A stretch of DNA of 7,449 bases, taken from JBDRAU01 sp043823315. GTDB taxonomy: Bacteria > Patescibacteriota > UBA1384 > DTJR01. Below are positions 1-6,400 of the stretch, piece by piece; position 1 is the stretch's first letter, and each line of letters opens with the position of its first letter. The notes below the pieces were generated by a model. It was not told where the DNA came from. It searched no databases and was given only the letters and a program-made list of their open reading frames with translations. A program made the translations under genes and the position numbers. The DNA lies in NCBI GenBank assembly GCA_043823315.1, contig JBDRAU010000087.1:1-7449 (forward strand), in the 5' to 3' direction.

Positions 1-18
1 TCATTATAATGACAAAAT

Positions 19-72
19 GTAAAAAGTAAAAAGTAAAATGGATTTCTTCTTTATTCTTAATTCTTAATTCTA
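19..72. repeat. AT-rich tandem heptamers upstream of the HU-like gene
   Basis: Two short tandem arrays lie back to back. GTAAAAA is repeated about 2.7 times at 19-38, and ATTCTTA occurs twice plus a partial copy at 53-72. The second array runs directly into the proposed -10 element of the downstream gene. A similar arrangement of low-complexity units, one purine-rich on the left and one pyrimidine-rich on the right, occurs upstream of dnaE at 7033-7121. No gene is visible in the first 84 bases. Confidence 0.6.
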
Positions 73-78
73 TATACT
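73..78 (+). promoter_or_regulatory. -10 element of the HU-like gene (leaderless start)
   Basis: TATACT at 73-78 is a good -10 hexamer. The expected start point, about 7 bases downstream, falls at 84-85, which is the A of the ATG at 85. There is no purine-rich ribosome binding site in the six bases between. No convincing -35 hexamer is visible (TTTATT at 50-55 is the best-placed candidate). The spacing suggests a leaderless or nearly leaderless mRNA. Confidence 0.45.
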
Positions 79-84
79 TAGACC

Positions 85-918
85 ATGACCAAATCTACAA
101 ACCGACTAGTGATCAACAGAAAAATCGCCAAAAAACTCGGCCTCACCTACAAAACAACCGATCAAATTGTCGAGGCCAGCGAAAAGGCGCTCTTTGATTT
201 GTTGCTGGAGCGTGGACAAGTCAGGATTCACGGATTCGGCACTTTTTATACAAAAATCACTAAATCACGAACGATTAAGCAGATCGGCACCAAAAAGCCG
301 CGACTTCTTCTGGAGCAAAAGTTGATTAAATTTAGATCCTCGCCTACCTTTAGAGACGAGATTTACGGACGCGAAAAAAAACCAAAAAAAACTGTTCAAT
401 CGACTGAAATAAAAATCGAAAATTTACAAGAGGCAGCTGCAGCAAAACCAACCGTTTCCCCCACACCAAAACCCAAATTTTCCTTCAAAACTTCTGCTTT
501 TCACCCGCGCGTTTCACACGATAAAATTCAGGATAGAATTAAAGAGCGTTGGCTCAAATTAGCCGAGAGAAAAGAGCTTGAAAAACCCAAAGTAGAAGTC
601 GTTCGCGAAGCGTTGATTTTTGGCCGGTTGCTTCGTCAAATTGAAAAAACAGGGACAACAAGCATCAGCTTTAGATTTACCAAAGACAAAATCGTCACTA
701 TCTACTCCGGGCGTCCCCGAAGGCAGATCTCTCATTTACCGCGCGAGATCGTACAGGGTTTTCTGGATTTTGTTGACATTAGAGAGTTTCACATTCCACA
801 AGAAAGGGACCTACTCCTTTCCCTGAGCGAAACGAGAGACGAGAAGATCAAAATTCATCTTCACTCATTTCCAATCGACTCCGGTGCCAGCATTCAGATC
901 AACATTGGATGGGGTTAA
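85..918 (+). CDS. HU/IHF-like DNA-binding protein with a GspE/PilB N-domain-like C-terminus
   Basis: 277 aa, about three times the length of HU (around 90 aa). Residues 8-95 follow the HU/IHF fold: an N-terminal helical pair (VINRKIAKKLGLTYKT, then a second helix to about 43), the family signature GQVRIHGFGTF at 44-54, and a basic beta arm with prolines at 72 and 87 that align with the two conserved arm prolines. The canonical RNPxTG arm tip is replaced by KKPRLLLEQK, so the protein is divergent. Residues 96-145 form a Lys/Ala/Pro-rich flexible linker. Residues 146-168 are a charged helix. Residues 170-277 resemble the N2-like domain of type II/IV secretion ATPases: a helix (EALIFGRLLRQIEKTG), strands with a GRPRRQISHLP segment where the family has its DG..R..LP segment, then IPQERD (compare RLPQDGR) and strand IHLHSFPIDSGASIQINI (compare LRVSTLPTVYGEKIVLRI). 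There is no Walker motif or ATPase domain. The HU call is firm; the C-terminal match is by eye. The start is the ATG just after the -10. Likely role: nucleoid-associated DNA binding; the C-terminal function is unknown. Confidence 0.85.
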   Translation: MTKSTNRLVINRKIAKKLGLTYKTTDQIVEASEKALFDLLLERGQVRIHGFGTFYTKITKSRTIKQIGTKKPRLLLEQKLIKFRSSPTFRDEIYGREKKPKKTVQSTEIKIENLQEAAAAKPTVSPTPKPKFSFKTSAFHPRVSHDKIQDRIKERWLKLAERKELEKPKVEVVREALIFGRLLRQIEKTGTTSISFRFTKDKIVTIYSGRPRRQISHLPREIVQGFLDFVDIREFHIPQERDLLLSLSETRDEKIKIHLHSFPIDSGASIQINIGWG

Positions 919-984
919 GAGACCGTTGAAAAAGTATCTTATTGTTCGAGTTTATCGAGAACTGTCATATCTCTGACTTCTCGA

Positions 985-1004
985 CCTACCTGCCGGTAGG
1001 CAGG
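985..1004. repeat. GC-rich palindromic repeat with two alternative hairpins
   Basis: CCTACC (985-990) can pair with GGTAGG (995-1000), or CCTGCC (989-994) with GGCAGG (999-1004). The two hairpins overlap and exclude each other. It sits in the 188-base spacer between the first two genes and is flanked by CTTCTCGA and TCGAAGAA, which are partly complementary. It looks like a member of the short palindromic repeats scattered over this window rather than a terminator, because no T-tract follows. Confidence 0.6.
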
Positions 1005-1069
1005 CTTTGCTCGAAGAATAATCAATCTGGATTTATTTTGGGGTTGTCAACGGGCCCGCCGACAAATAA

Positions 1070-1098
1070 TTGTTGACTTTCAAAAAAGTTGATACAAT
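1070..1098 (+). promoter_or_regulatory. Promoter of the dockerin-like gene
   Basis: TTGTTG (1070-1075) and TACAAT (1093-1098) are separated by exactly 17 bases. The predicted start point at about 1104-1106 lies one to three bases before the ATG at 1107, so the transcript should be leaderless or nearly so. TTGACT at 1073-1078 is a closer -35 match, but it would leave only 14 bases to TACAAT. No Shine-Dalgarno sequence lies ahead of the ATG. Confidence 0.6.
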
Positions 1099-1106
1099 AC
1101 ATTTAG

Positions 1107-1634
1107 ATGACAAAAAAAGCGATACTACTTACTTTTATATCGGCCATCGGCATAGTTATTTTAGCCGGAACTTTGAGTTATGTCGTCTGGATAGGCCAGC
1201 CGTCAGCCGATACTCTTCCACCGACTCCCCCCGACCCAATCGGAGTACCGACTGAAAAACCGCCCGTTCCTCCAATCCCCAGATTGTCTGGAGATATTTT
1301 GGACGATGGTATTGTTAGCGCTCTTGATATAAATTCGATCATCGTCAAATGGAAACAAGTGGCGCTTGATTATAATCTAGTCGATGCCTCAAGCGATATC
1401 GCCGGCACCATTTCTTCGCTTGATCTGTCGCAAACAATCAAATACTGGAAATGCGTCGAGCAAAAAGGCGAAACTAGTTGTCCATACCTTAACTCGTCAG
1501 ACGTTCAGGAGTCTCCAATTCCAACAGTCCAACCATCACCTGGCAATACTGCAAATGATACAGTGCCGACCCCAACCGCAACCTCTTCATCCGGTCCCGT
1601 CTTGCCTCCCATCCCGCCAGTACCAGCAAATTGA
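1107..1634 (+). CDS. Membrane-anchored dockerin-like protein
   Basis: 175 aa. Two lysines (3-4) precede one hydrophobic helix at about 5-29, which reads as a signal anchor; I see no lipobox and no clear signal peptidase site. A Pro/Thr-rich linker covers 31-59. Residues 61-116 resemble a type I dockerin: repeat one has a calcium loop D63-I-L-D-D-G-I-V-S-A-L-D74 followed by a helix ending in VKWK; repeat two starts at D93, has D97 and ends SLDLSQTIKYWK, but carries two extra residues and lacks several calcium ligands. C116 and C125 could form a disulfide outside the membrane. Residues 134-175 are a Pro/Ser/Thr-rich tail. Classical dockerins bind cohesins in cellulosomes; isolated dockerin-like pairs in small genomes more likely serve cell-surface protein contacts, and no cohesin is visible here. 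The start is set by the promoter spacing. Transcription probably ends at 1852-1874. Confidence 0.8.
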   Translation: MTKKAILLTFISAIGIVILAGTLSYVVWIGQPSADTLPPTPPDPIGVPTEKPPVPPIPRLSGDILDDGIVSALDINSIIVKWKQVALDYNLVDASSDIAGTISSLDLSQTIKYWKCVEQKGETSCPYLNSSDVQESPIPTVQPSPGNTANDTVPTPTATSSSGPVLPPIPPVPAN

Positions 1635-1645
1635 CGCTACTGCGT

Positions 1646-1835
1646 TCATCCTGAACTTGATTCAGGATCTCTCTGTGTCATCCTGCCTGCCCGTCCGTAG
1701 CTTTTAGCGGAGGCGGGAGTGCTTCTGAAAATTTAGCAAAATTTTCAGAAAATCGAAGGATCTCTCCCTGTCATCCTGAACTGACAGTACCCTGTCATCC
1801 TGAACTTGTTTCAGGATCTATGTGATTCAGGATCT
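1646..1835. repeat. Cluster of TCATCCTGAA / TTCAGGATCT repeats
   Basis: A 25-base unit with inverted ends (ATCCTGAA and TTCAGGAT) occurs at 1646-1670 and again at 1795-1819 with one difference (TTGA against TTGT in the centre). Partial units lie at 1678-1685, 1771-1780 and 1824-1835. Between them is a GC-rich insert at about 1684-1719 (CCTGCCCGTCC...GGAGGCGGG), itself roughly inverted. The array lies just behind the stop of the dockerin-like gene, in its presumed 3' untranslated region. Dispersed repeats of this form are common in several bacterial groups; I see no coding sequence here. Confidence 0.75.
1725..1748. repeat. Perfect 10-bp hairpin inside the repeat cluster
   Basis: CTGAAAATTT (1725-1734) and AAATTTTCAG (1739-1748) are perfectly complementary around the four-base loop AGCA. 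It is AT-rich and has no T-tract, so it is a weak terminator at best. It interrupts the TCATCCTGAA repeats. Confidence 0.7.
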
Positions 1836-1851
1836 AAAAATGTCTAGCAAT

Positions 1852-1874
1852 AAACGCCTCAAAGGCGTTTTTTT
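1852..1874 (+). terminator. Intrinsic terminator behind the dockerin-like gene
   Basis: AAACGCCT (1852-1859) pairs with AGGCGTTT (1863-1870) around a CAA loop, followed by an unbroken run of seven T (1868-1874). This is a textbook rho-independent terminator for plus-strand transcription and would end the transcript that starts near 1105. Confidence 0.85.
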
Positions 1875-1899
1875 GATTTTCACTCCAAAGCTGTTTTAT

Positions 1900-1929
1900 G
1901 CACTTTTGCAACGATCGTATAAAAAGTGC
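1900..1929. repeat. Inverted repeat GCACTTTT / AAAAGTGC
   Basis: Two perfectly complementary 8-base arms (1900-1907 and 1922-1929) flank a 14-base centre. It lies between the plus-strand terminator and the minus-strand terminator of the RNA gene. It could be a further hairpin or a protein-binding site; nothing decides this. The stretch 1930-1986 is AT-rich without visible features. Confidence 0.5.
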
Positions 1930-1986
1930 AAATTTGTTTTCGTTTGATTTTCAAATTTTTACTTTCCCCTTTTAGCTTTGATCTTA

Positions 1987-2023
1987 TAAAAACAAAGAGG
2001 ACCAGCGTGCGCATGCTGGTCCT
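1987..2023 (-). terminator. Intrinsic terminator of the large RNA
   Basis: Read on the minus strand, AGGACCAGC (2023-2015) pairs perfectly with GCTGGTCCT (2006-1998) around an 8-base loop and is followed by CTTTGTTTTTAT. The nine-pair GC-rich stem and the T-rich tail fit rho-independent termination of minus-strand transcription. No matching tail exists for the plus strand. Confidence 0.8.
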
Positions 2024-2646
2024 GAACTAAAGGGCGTGAGCCCTGGGAATTTCGGCGGGAGGATGATTGATTGAGAGACAATCGCACGTCCTCCCGTCTG
2101 AGGTAGTGCTATTCCGCCTGAAGGCGGGATAACTGAATTTTGGTGGCGCTCGGCCCGAGCATCAACGACAGGTGAGCCGAGCGCCCCAGCGGGGGTACAC
2201 TCCCGCCATCTGCCTCCGCGCTGCTTTGCGAAGGGCTTCAACGTGGGACGCAATGCCCCACCCACAGCTTCGCGCTGTATTCCACGATGAAACGGCGCGA
2301 AGCCTTCGACACGCTGGGTAATCCGGGTGGACCCAGCGCTTTCCCGCGTCGGCGGGAAAAACTGTATAGAAATGTACGATTGCAGTTGCGTTTCGGATCT
2401 CCAAAGAACGGATCACCTACCGCGCAACAGCCAATACTCTGGACTCCTCCTAACGTTGCTTGCGCAACTACCCGTCGAGGAGCACGTCTCATGCCGGTCA
2501 CCCGGCACATTTGCCACCCGCCCACAATGGGCGCCTGGCTGTCACCGCTAGCACGTCAGCTGTCTGGCCCGCAACTCACCCGCAGGTGAGAAGTGGGTGA
2601 TCTCGTAGAGACTATATCTTTTGTCCTCCCTTCGTACCAAGCGGTA
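1988..2646 (-). ncRNA. Large structured non-coding RNA, about 660 nt, unknown family
   Basis: A GC-rich block between AT-rich flanks is bounded on the minus strand by a near-consensus promoter (2653-2681) and an intrinsic terminator. Its open frames are short, overlap on both strands and look like no known protein. It is packed with complementary segments. Hairpins: 2575-2590; 2513-2539 (CGCCCA/TGGGCG plus outer GCCA/TGGC); 2492-2507 (TGCCGG stem, minus-strand loop GTGA); 2444-2482 with tip 2455-2468 (minus-strand loop GCAA); 2340-2359; 2312-2338; 2145-2185 (ten perfect pairs); 2189-2206; 2056-2096; 2031-2044. A three-way junction is closed by 2229-2234/2303-2308 around hairpins 2243-2261 and 2268-2302. 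Helix 2385-2390/2423-2428 has a loop segment, 2411-2417 (GATCACC), complementary to 2596-2602, a possible pseudoknot. I find no RNase P (GGAAAGTCC, ACAGAA), tmRNA or group II domain V signature. Size and complexity recall OLE, GOLLD or ROOL RNAs, but I cannot match any. Confidence 0.7.
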
Positions 2647-2652
2647 ATAAAA

Positions 2653-2681
2653 ACTCTAGCACAAGCGCTTATTGTTGTCAA
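2653..2681 (-). promoter_or_regulatory. Promoter of the large RNA
   Basis: On the minus strand, a perfect TTGACA -35 (2681-2676) is followed by a 17-base spacer and TAGAGT (2658-2653) as -10. Transcription would start near 2648-2645. No start codon with usable spacing follows, although GGGAGGAC, a Shine-Dalgarno-like string, appears within the first 30 bases. It is the best promoter match in the window. Confidence 0.75.
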
Positions 2682-2687
2682 TAAGCG
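2666..2687. promoter_or_regulatory. Perfect palindrome over the -35 box, possible operator
   Basis: CGCTTATTG (2666-2674) and CAATAAGCG (2679-2687) are perfect inverted 9-base arms around TTGT. The palindrome covers the whole -35 hexamer and reaches into the spacer of the RNA promoter. A dimeric repressor bound here would block RNA polymerase. It is also possible that the match simply forms a hairpin, but no T-tract accompanies it. Confidence 0.5.
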
Positions 2688-2835
2688 AATTTTCTATTTA
2701 CTATTTTGGCCACACCACCCCTTTTCTTCGAAAAGCCTAGAATTTTCAATTGATTGATTTATAGACTTATTTTTAAATTTAAATGCCGCTTATAGCGACT
2801 CCTTCAACAAAAAATAATTTTTCTTATAATGGCGC

Positions 2836-2994
2836 GGTTTTTGAGCGGAGCAAAAACCTACTCCTTGATTTACAAATATATCTAGCCCCGCAAACTTGTC
2901 GGGGCGGTTTGCGGGCGGAACGCAAACTTGAACAAAATAAAGAAAAATTATGTTTTTGGGCGTGACTGGGCTTTTTGAGGTGGTACTCAAAAAG
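2836..2994. repeat. Three related stem-loops in the non-coding gap
   Basis: GGTTTTTG/CAAAAACC (2836-2858, loop AGCGGAG) and GGTTTGCG/CGCAAACT (2906-2928, loop GGCGGAA) share the loop core GCGGA and the start GGTTT, while the stems differ in compensating positions. A third stem, CTTTTTGAG/CTCAAAAAG (2971-2994, loop GTGGTA), follows. Another stem, CCCCG/CGGGG (2886-2904), lies between them, and CAAACTTG occurs twice (2891-2898 and 2923-2930). Farther on are a GGTC-TTCG-GGCC hairpin (3016-3027) and CCCC-TTC-GGGG (3034-3044). The AT-rich stretch 2688-2835 holds nothing I recognise. Open frames through this area are made of the repeats and are not credible genes. Confidence 0.6.
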
Positions 2995-3075
2995 TTTATC
3001 AATACGTAGAGGGCGGTCTTCGGGCCGAAGGCTCCCCTTCGGGGCAATTTAAGTCCTCTGTCCTTAACATCAATT

Positions 3076-3350
3076 GGCAGGCGAAGCCTGCCTAGGATTC
3101 CGTGTCCCCAGTAGTACAACATTTGACTACGGGACAAGCAAGCACGGAATGACAAAATAGCAAGATTGCTTCGCAATAGCTCGCAATGACAACGGCTTTA
3201 GCTGCTTAGATTCCTGCTGGAGTTTATCCCGTGGATTCCTGCTCCCCGATCGGAGTCGAGAACAAGTTTCGCTCTTCGAGTCTGAGCGATGAGGCTCAGA
3301 CCTCAGAGTCGAATGACGGGAATGACATACGGGGCAAGAATGACACAAAT
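3076..3350. repeat. Cluster of palindromic dispersed repeats
   Basis: Several inverted elements lie end to end: GGCAGGC-GAA-GCCTGCC (3076-3092); a larger one with outer arms ATTCCGTG (3097-3104) and CACGGAAT (3143-3150) and inner GTCCC/GGGAC arms; a TTGCTTCGCAA unit followed by TCGCAATGAC (about 3164-3190), the common GTCATTGCGA...GCAAT repeat type; GTCTGAGC-GATGAG-GCTCAGAC (in about 3280-3302) within TTCGA/TCGAA arms; and three GAATGAC copies at about 3311-3344. No open frame here has the character of a gene. This fills most of the space between the RNA gene and the end of dnaE. Confidence 0.7.
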
Positions 3351-3351
3351 T

Positions 3352-3375
3352 GAACGGCTCAACGATGAGGCGTTC
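3352..3375 (-). terminator. Hairpin downstream of dnaE, possible weak terminator
   Basis: GAACG-G-CTCA (3352-3361) pairs with TGAG-G-CGTTC (3366-3375) around ACGA, nine pairs with one G-G mismatch. It is the first good hairpin after the dnaE stop on the minus strand, about 45 bases downstream. The sequence after it (AATTTGTG) is a poor T-tract, so termination would be inefficient or factor-dependent. Confidence 0.35.
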
Positions 3376-3417
3376 AGTTTTCCCTCGTCTATCATCTAGG
3401 GCTTGTCTATTTATATT

Positions 3418-6400
3418 TCACCGTGACAAAATTTTCTTGAGATCTTTCTCTTTTAACTCTGCGACCATCACTTTTGTTTTTTTAAATTCCCACGCCTGCG
3501 TGCGGGTGACGCCGCCCGCGCGGGCAGGAAAGTTTCCGTTCTTTTTATAAGCCAAAACTACCCTGTTTTGCCCCGAGCACTTTTCAAAAAGTCCTTTAAG
3601 CTCTAGCAACTTTTCCTTGTCAATTTTACCCGAAAGAATGATGTAACTTTCGGAATCTTTTTCAAAAAGATATTTGCCTTCTTTGTGCGTTTTCGAAAGA
3701 GCGTTCTCAATAGACTCGATCTCCGGCTCCTCGCCAAGATCAATTTCAACAATTTCGTCCTCGTCCGAGACGGTTACCACCGTCGCTTTATCGACTTTGC
3801 TTGGATCAAATTTTTCCGCTCTGTCGGCCAAAACTTTCACTTCGTTGTCTTTGGTTGAAATTTTGCCCGAGACAACCAGCAAATTATCGCTGGTCCAAAG
3901 TTCGTTAGTATCGATTAATAGTTTGGGGAAAACCAAAATCTCGGTCTTGCCAGATAAATCCTCAATTCTGGCAAAAGCCATCTGTTGGCCAGACCTTGTA
4001 TTGATTTTCTTCACTTCCGAGATAATCCCGCCGATCTTGACTCTTTTGCCTTCCATATCTAAATTCAAGCTGCCAATTTGGTTTGGAACTGCCGATTTAA
4101 TCAAGGGCCCGACTTCCTTTAATGGATGCTCCGATAAATAAATTCCGAGGTGCTCCTTCTCCCACGCCAAGCGCTTCGGCTGGGTGGCTGGTTCCACTTC
4201 GGGAAGCTCTAACGCGCCAAGCTCGATGTCGGCTGACAAGACCTCGCCAAAGAGCCCAATCTGATCCGATTTTTTTTGCTTTGAGGACTCTTGGATTCGC
4301 TTGGTAATAATTTCCATTCCCTCCAAAACCTTATTTCGTTCGGCCAAATTATCAAGCGCCCCCGACTTGGCCAACGATTCCAAAACTCTTTTGTTTAAAA
4401 TCGCTCGCTCGCCCACCCCTTCAACCTCCGTCTTAATCATCCGATCAATAAAATCTTCCAAACTCTTAAACGGCCCGTTCTTTTTGCGCTCGCGGGTAAT
4501 GACTCTGGCCGGCGATTCCCCGATCCCCCTGATCGCCGCTAAGCCAAAGCGGATATTGCCGGTGTCCTTGACTACGCCAAAATCGACAAACGATTCGTTG
4601 ACATCGGGTGGCAAAACCTCAATTCCCATTTTGTTGCATTCCTCAATCTCGATTCCTATCCGGTCGGTGTCGTTTAAGTCCGAGGTTAAAAGCGCCGCCA
4701 TAAAGCACTGCGGGAAATGGGCTTTGAGGTAGGCAGTCTGATAGGCGATCATGGCGTAACAAACGGCGTGGGATTTATTGAACCCATAGGCGGCAAAATC
4801 CTCGAGCATGTCAAAAACCTTTTCGGCATCTTTTTGACTTACGCCGTGTTTAACCGCGCCCTTCAAAAACTTCTCCTTCATCTCACTCATCAGCTTGGCA
4901 ATTTTCTTGCCCATCGCTTTTCTCAATTTGTCCGCCTCGCCCCCCGTAAAACCGGCTATGTCTTTGGAAATCTGCATCACCTGTTCCTGATAAACGGGAA
5001 TTCCGTAAGTTACTTCGAGAGCGGATTTGGTCATTTCGTGTGGATAATCAATTACTTCGCGACCGTTTTTGCGGGCGATAAAACTGTCGATAAACTGCAT
5101 CGGGCCGGGCCTGTAGAGTGCCACCATCACAGCCACATCGTCGAGAGAGGTGGGTTTCAATTCTTTGATATAACGTTTCATTCCGGCCGATTCCAGCTGA
5201 AACACCCCTGTTGTTTCTGCTTTGCCCAAAAGCTCAAAAGTTTTTTTGTCATCAAGCGGAAGATTGGAAATATCAATTTTTTTGCCATTAACCGCTTCGA
5301 CAATGTCGAGCGTTCGTTCAATAATAGTCAGGTTCGAAAGTCCCAAAAAGTCCATTTTCAGCAATCCCAGTTCCGCGACCGGATACATCGAATATTGGGT
5401 AACTTGTTTGACGCCTTCTTTTTGCGCCTGCTGAAGCGGAACGTAGCAAACCAGATCTTCTTCGGCGATCACAAAAGCGCTGGCGTGCTGGCCGGCGTGA
5501 CGCACCGTTCCCTCTAACTTCATCGCCATATCGAGAAGTCGCTTGGCACGCGGATCGCGAGCGTAAAACTCTCCAAGCTCTGCCGATTTGACCGATTTAG
5601 AAAGCGGGATGTGGCGGCCTTGAACAGGAGGAGGAATAACTTTGGCGATCTGATCTACCTCGGCATACGGCATACCGAGCGCCCGCCCGACATCGCGTAC
5701 GGCCGCCCTCGCCGCCATTGTTCCAAAAGTGATAATTCCGGCCACTTTTTCTTCGCCGTACTTTTTGACGACATAATCCAAAACTTCGCCGCGCCTGTGG
5801 TCGGCAAAGTCAAGATCGATATCAGGCATTTCCAGTCGGTCAGGATTTAAAAATCTTTCAAAAAGAAGTCCGTAGCGGATCGGATCAACGTCGGTAATAT
5901 AAGTTAAGTAAGTCACCAGCGCTCCCGCCGCCGAGCCGCGTCCGGGGCCGACCATAATCCTGTTTTCTTTGGCCCATTTGACATAATCGGCCACAATCAA
6001 AAAGTAACTGGCAAAACCCATTTTTTTGATCACCGAAAGCTCATAATCAAGCCGCTCAAGATGGGCCTTTTTATCTTGCGGGGAAATCTTGGGATATCTT
6101 TCGGGCAAACCCTTCAAACAGAGCTCTTTTAAGAATTCGTCAGGACTTTTATTTCCCTTAATTTTGTATTCAGGAAGTAAGTCCTCGCCAAAGAAAATTT
6201 CTATTTTGCACTCGTCGGCAATGCGCCGCGTATTTTCGAGCGCTTCGGGAATATCTTTGAAAGCTTCGGCGAGCTCTTTGGGATCGCGCAGGGAGAAATC
6301 GCCGTTGTAAATCATCCGCGTTGGATCATCAACCGTTTTGCCCGTTTGCACGCAAACCAAAACGTCGTGCGCCCCGCGGTCGTCTTTTTTGATGTAATGG

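Noticed and set aside
1646..1835. Repeated TCATCCTGAA units considered as a CRISPR array.
   Set aside because: Units are irregularly spaced, partial and self-complementary, with no uniform spacers and no cas genes.
2190..2235. Short resemblance on the minus strand to the bacterial SRP RNA core (AAGCAGC followed by GGCAGATG).
   Set aside because: The conserved GGTC...GGAAGG apical part is missing, the pairing context differs and the RNA is far longer than any bacterial SRP RNA; chance similarity is likely.
2400..2460. GAGGAGTCCAGAG on the minus strand looks a little like the RNase P RNA GAGGAAAGTCCGGGCT region.
   Set aside because: The essential GGAAAGTCC is not matched and no ACAGAA partner for helix P4 is found near the 3' end.
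1984..2589. Several open frames of 74-100 codons on both strands inside the structured block.
   Set aside because: They overlap each other on opposite strands, have no ribosome binding sites and no recognisable protein character, and lie over strong RNA helices.
2783..3348. Open frames of 60-128 codons in the gap before dnaE.
   Set aside because: They are translations of palindromic repeats and lack start signals; one reads through the known GTCATTGCGA repeat type.
4717..5517. A 266-codon plus-strand open frame within dnaE.
   Set aside because: It is the antisense shadow of a strongly conserved polymerase gene; the dnaE reading has all catalytic motifs.
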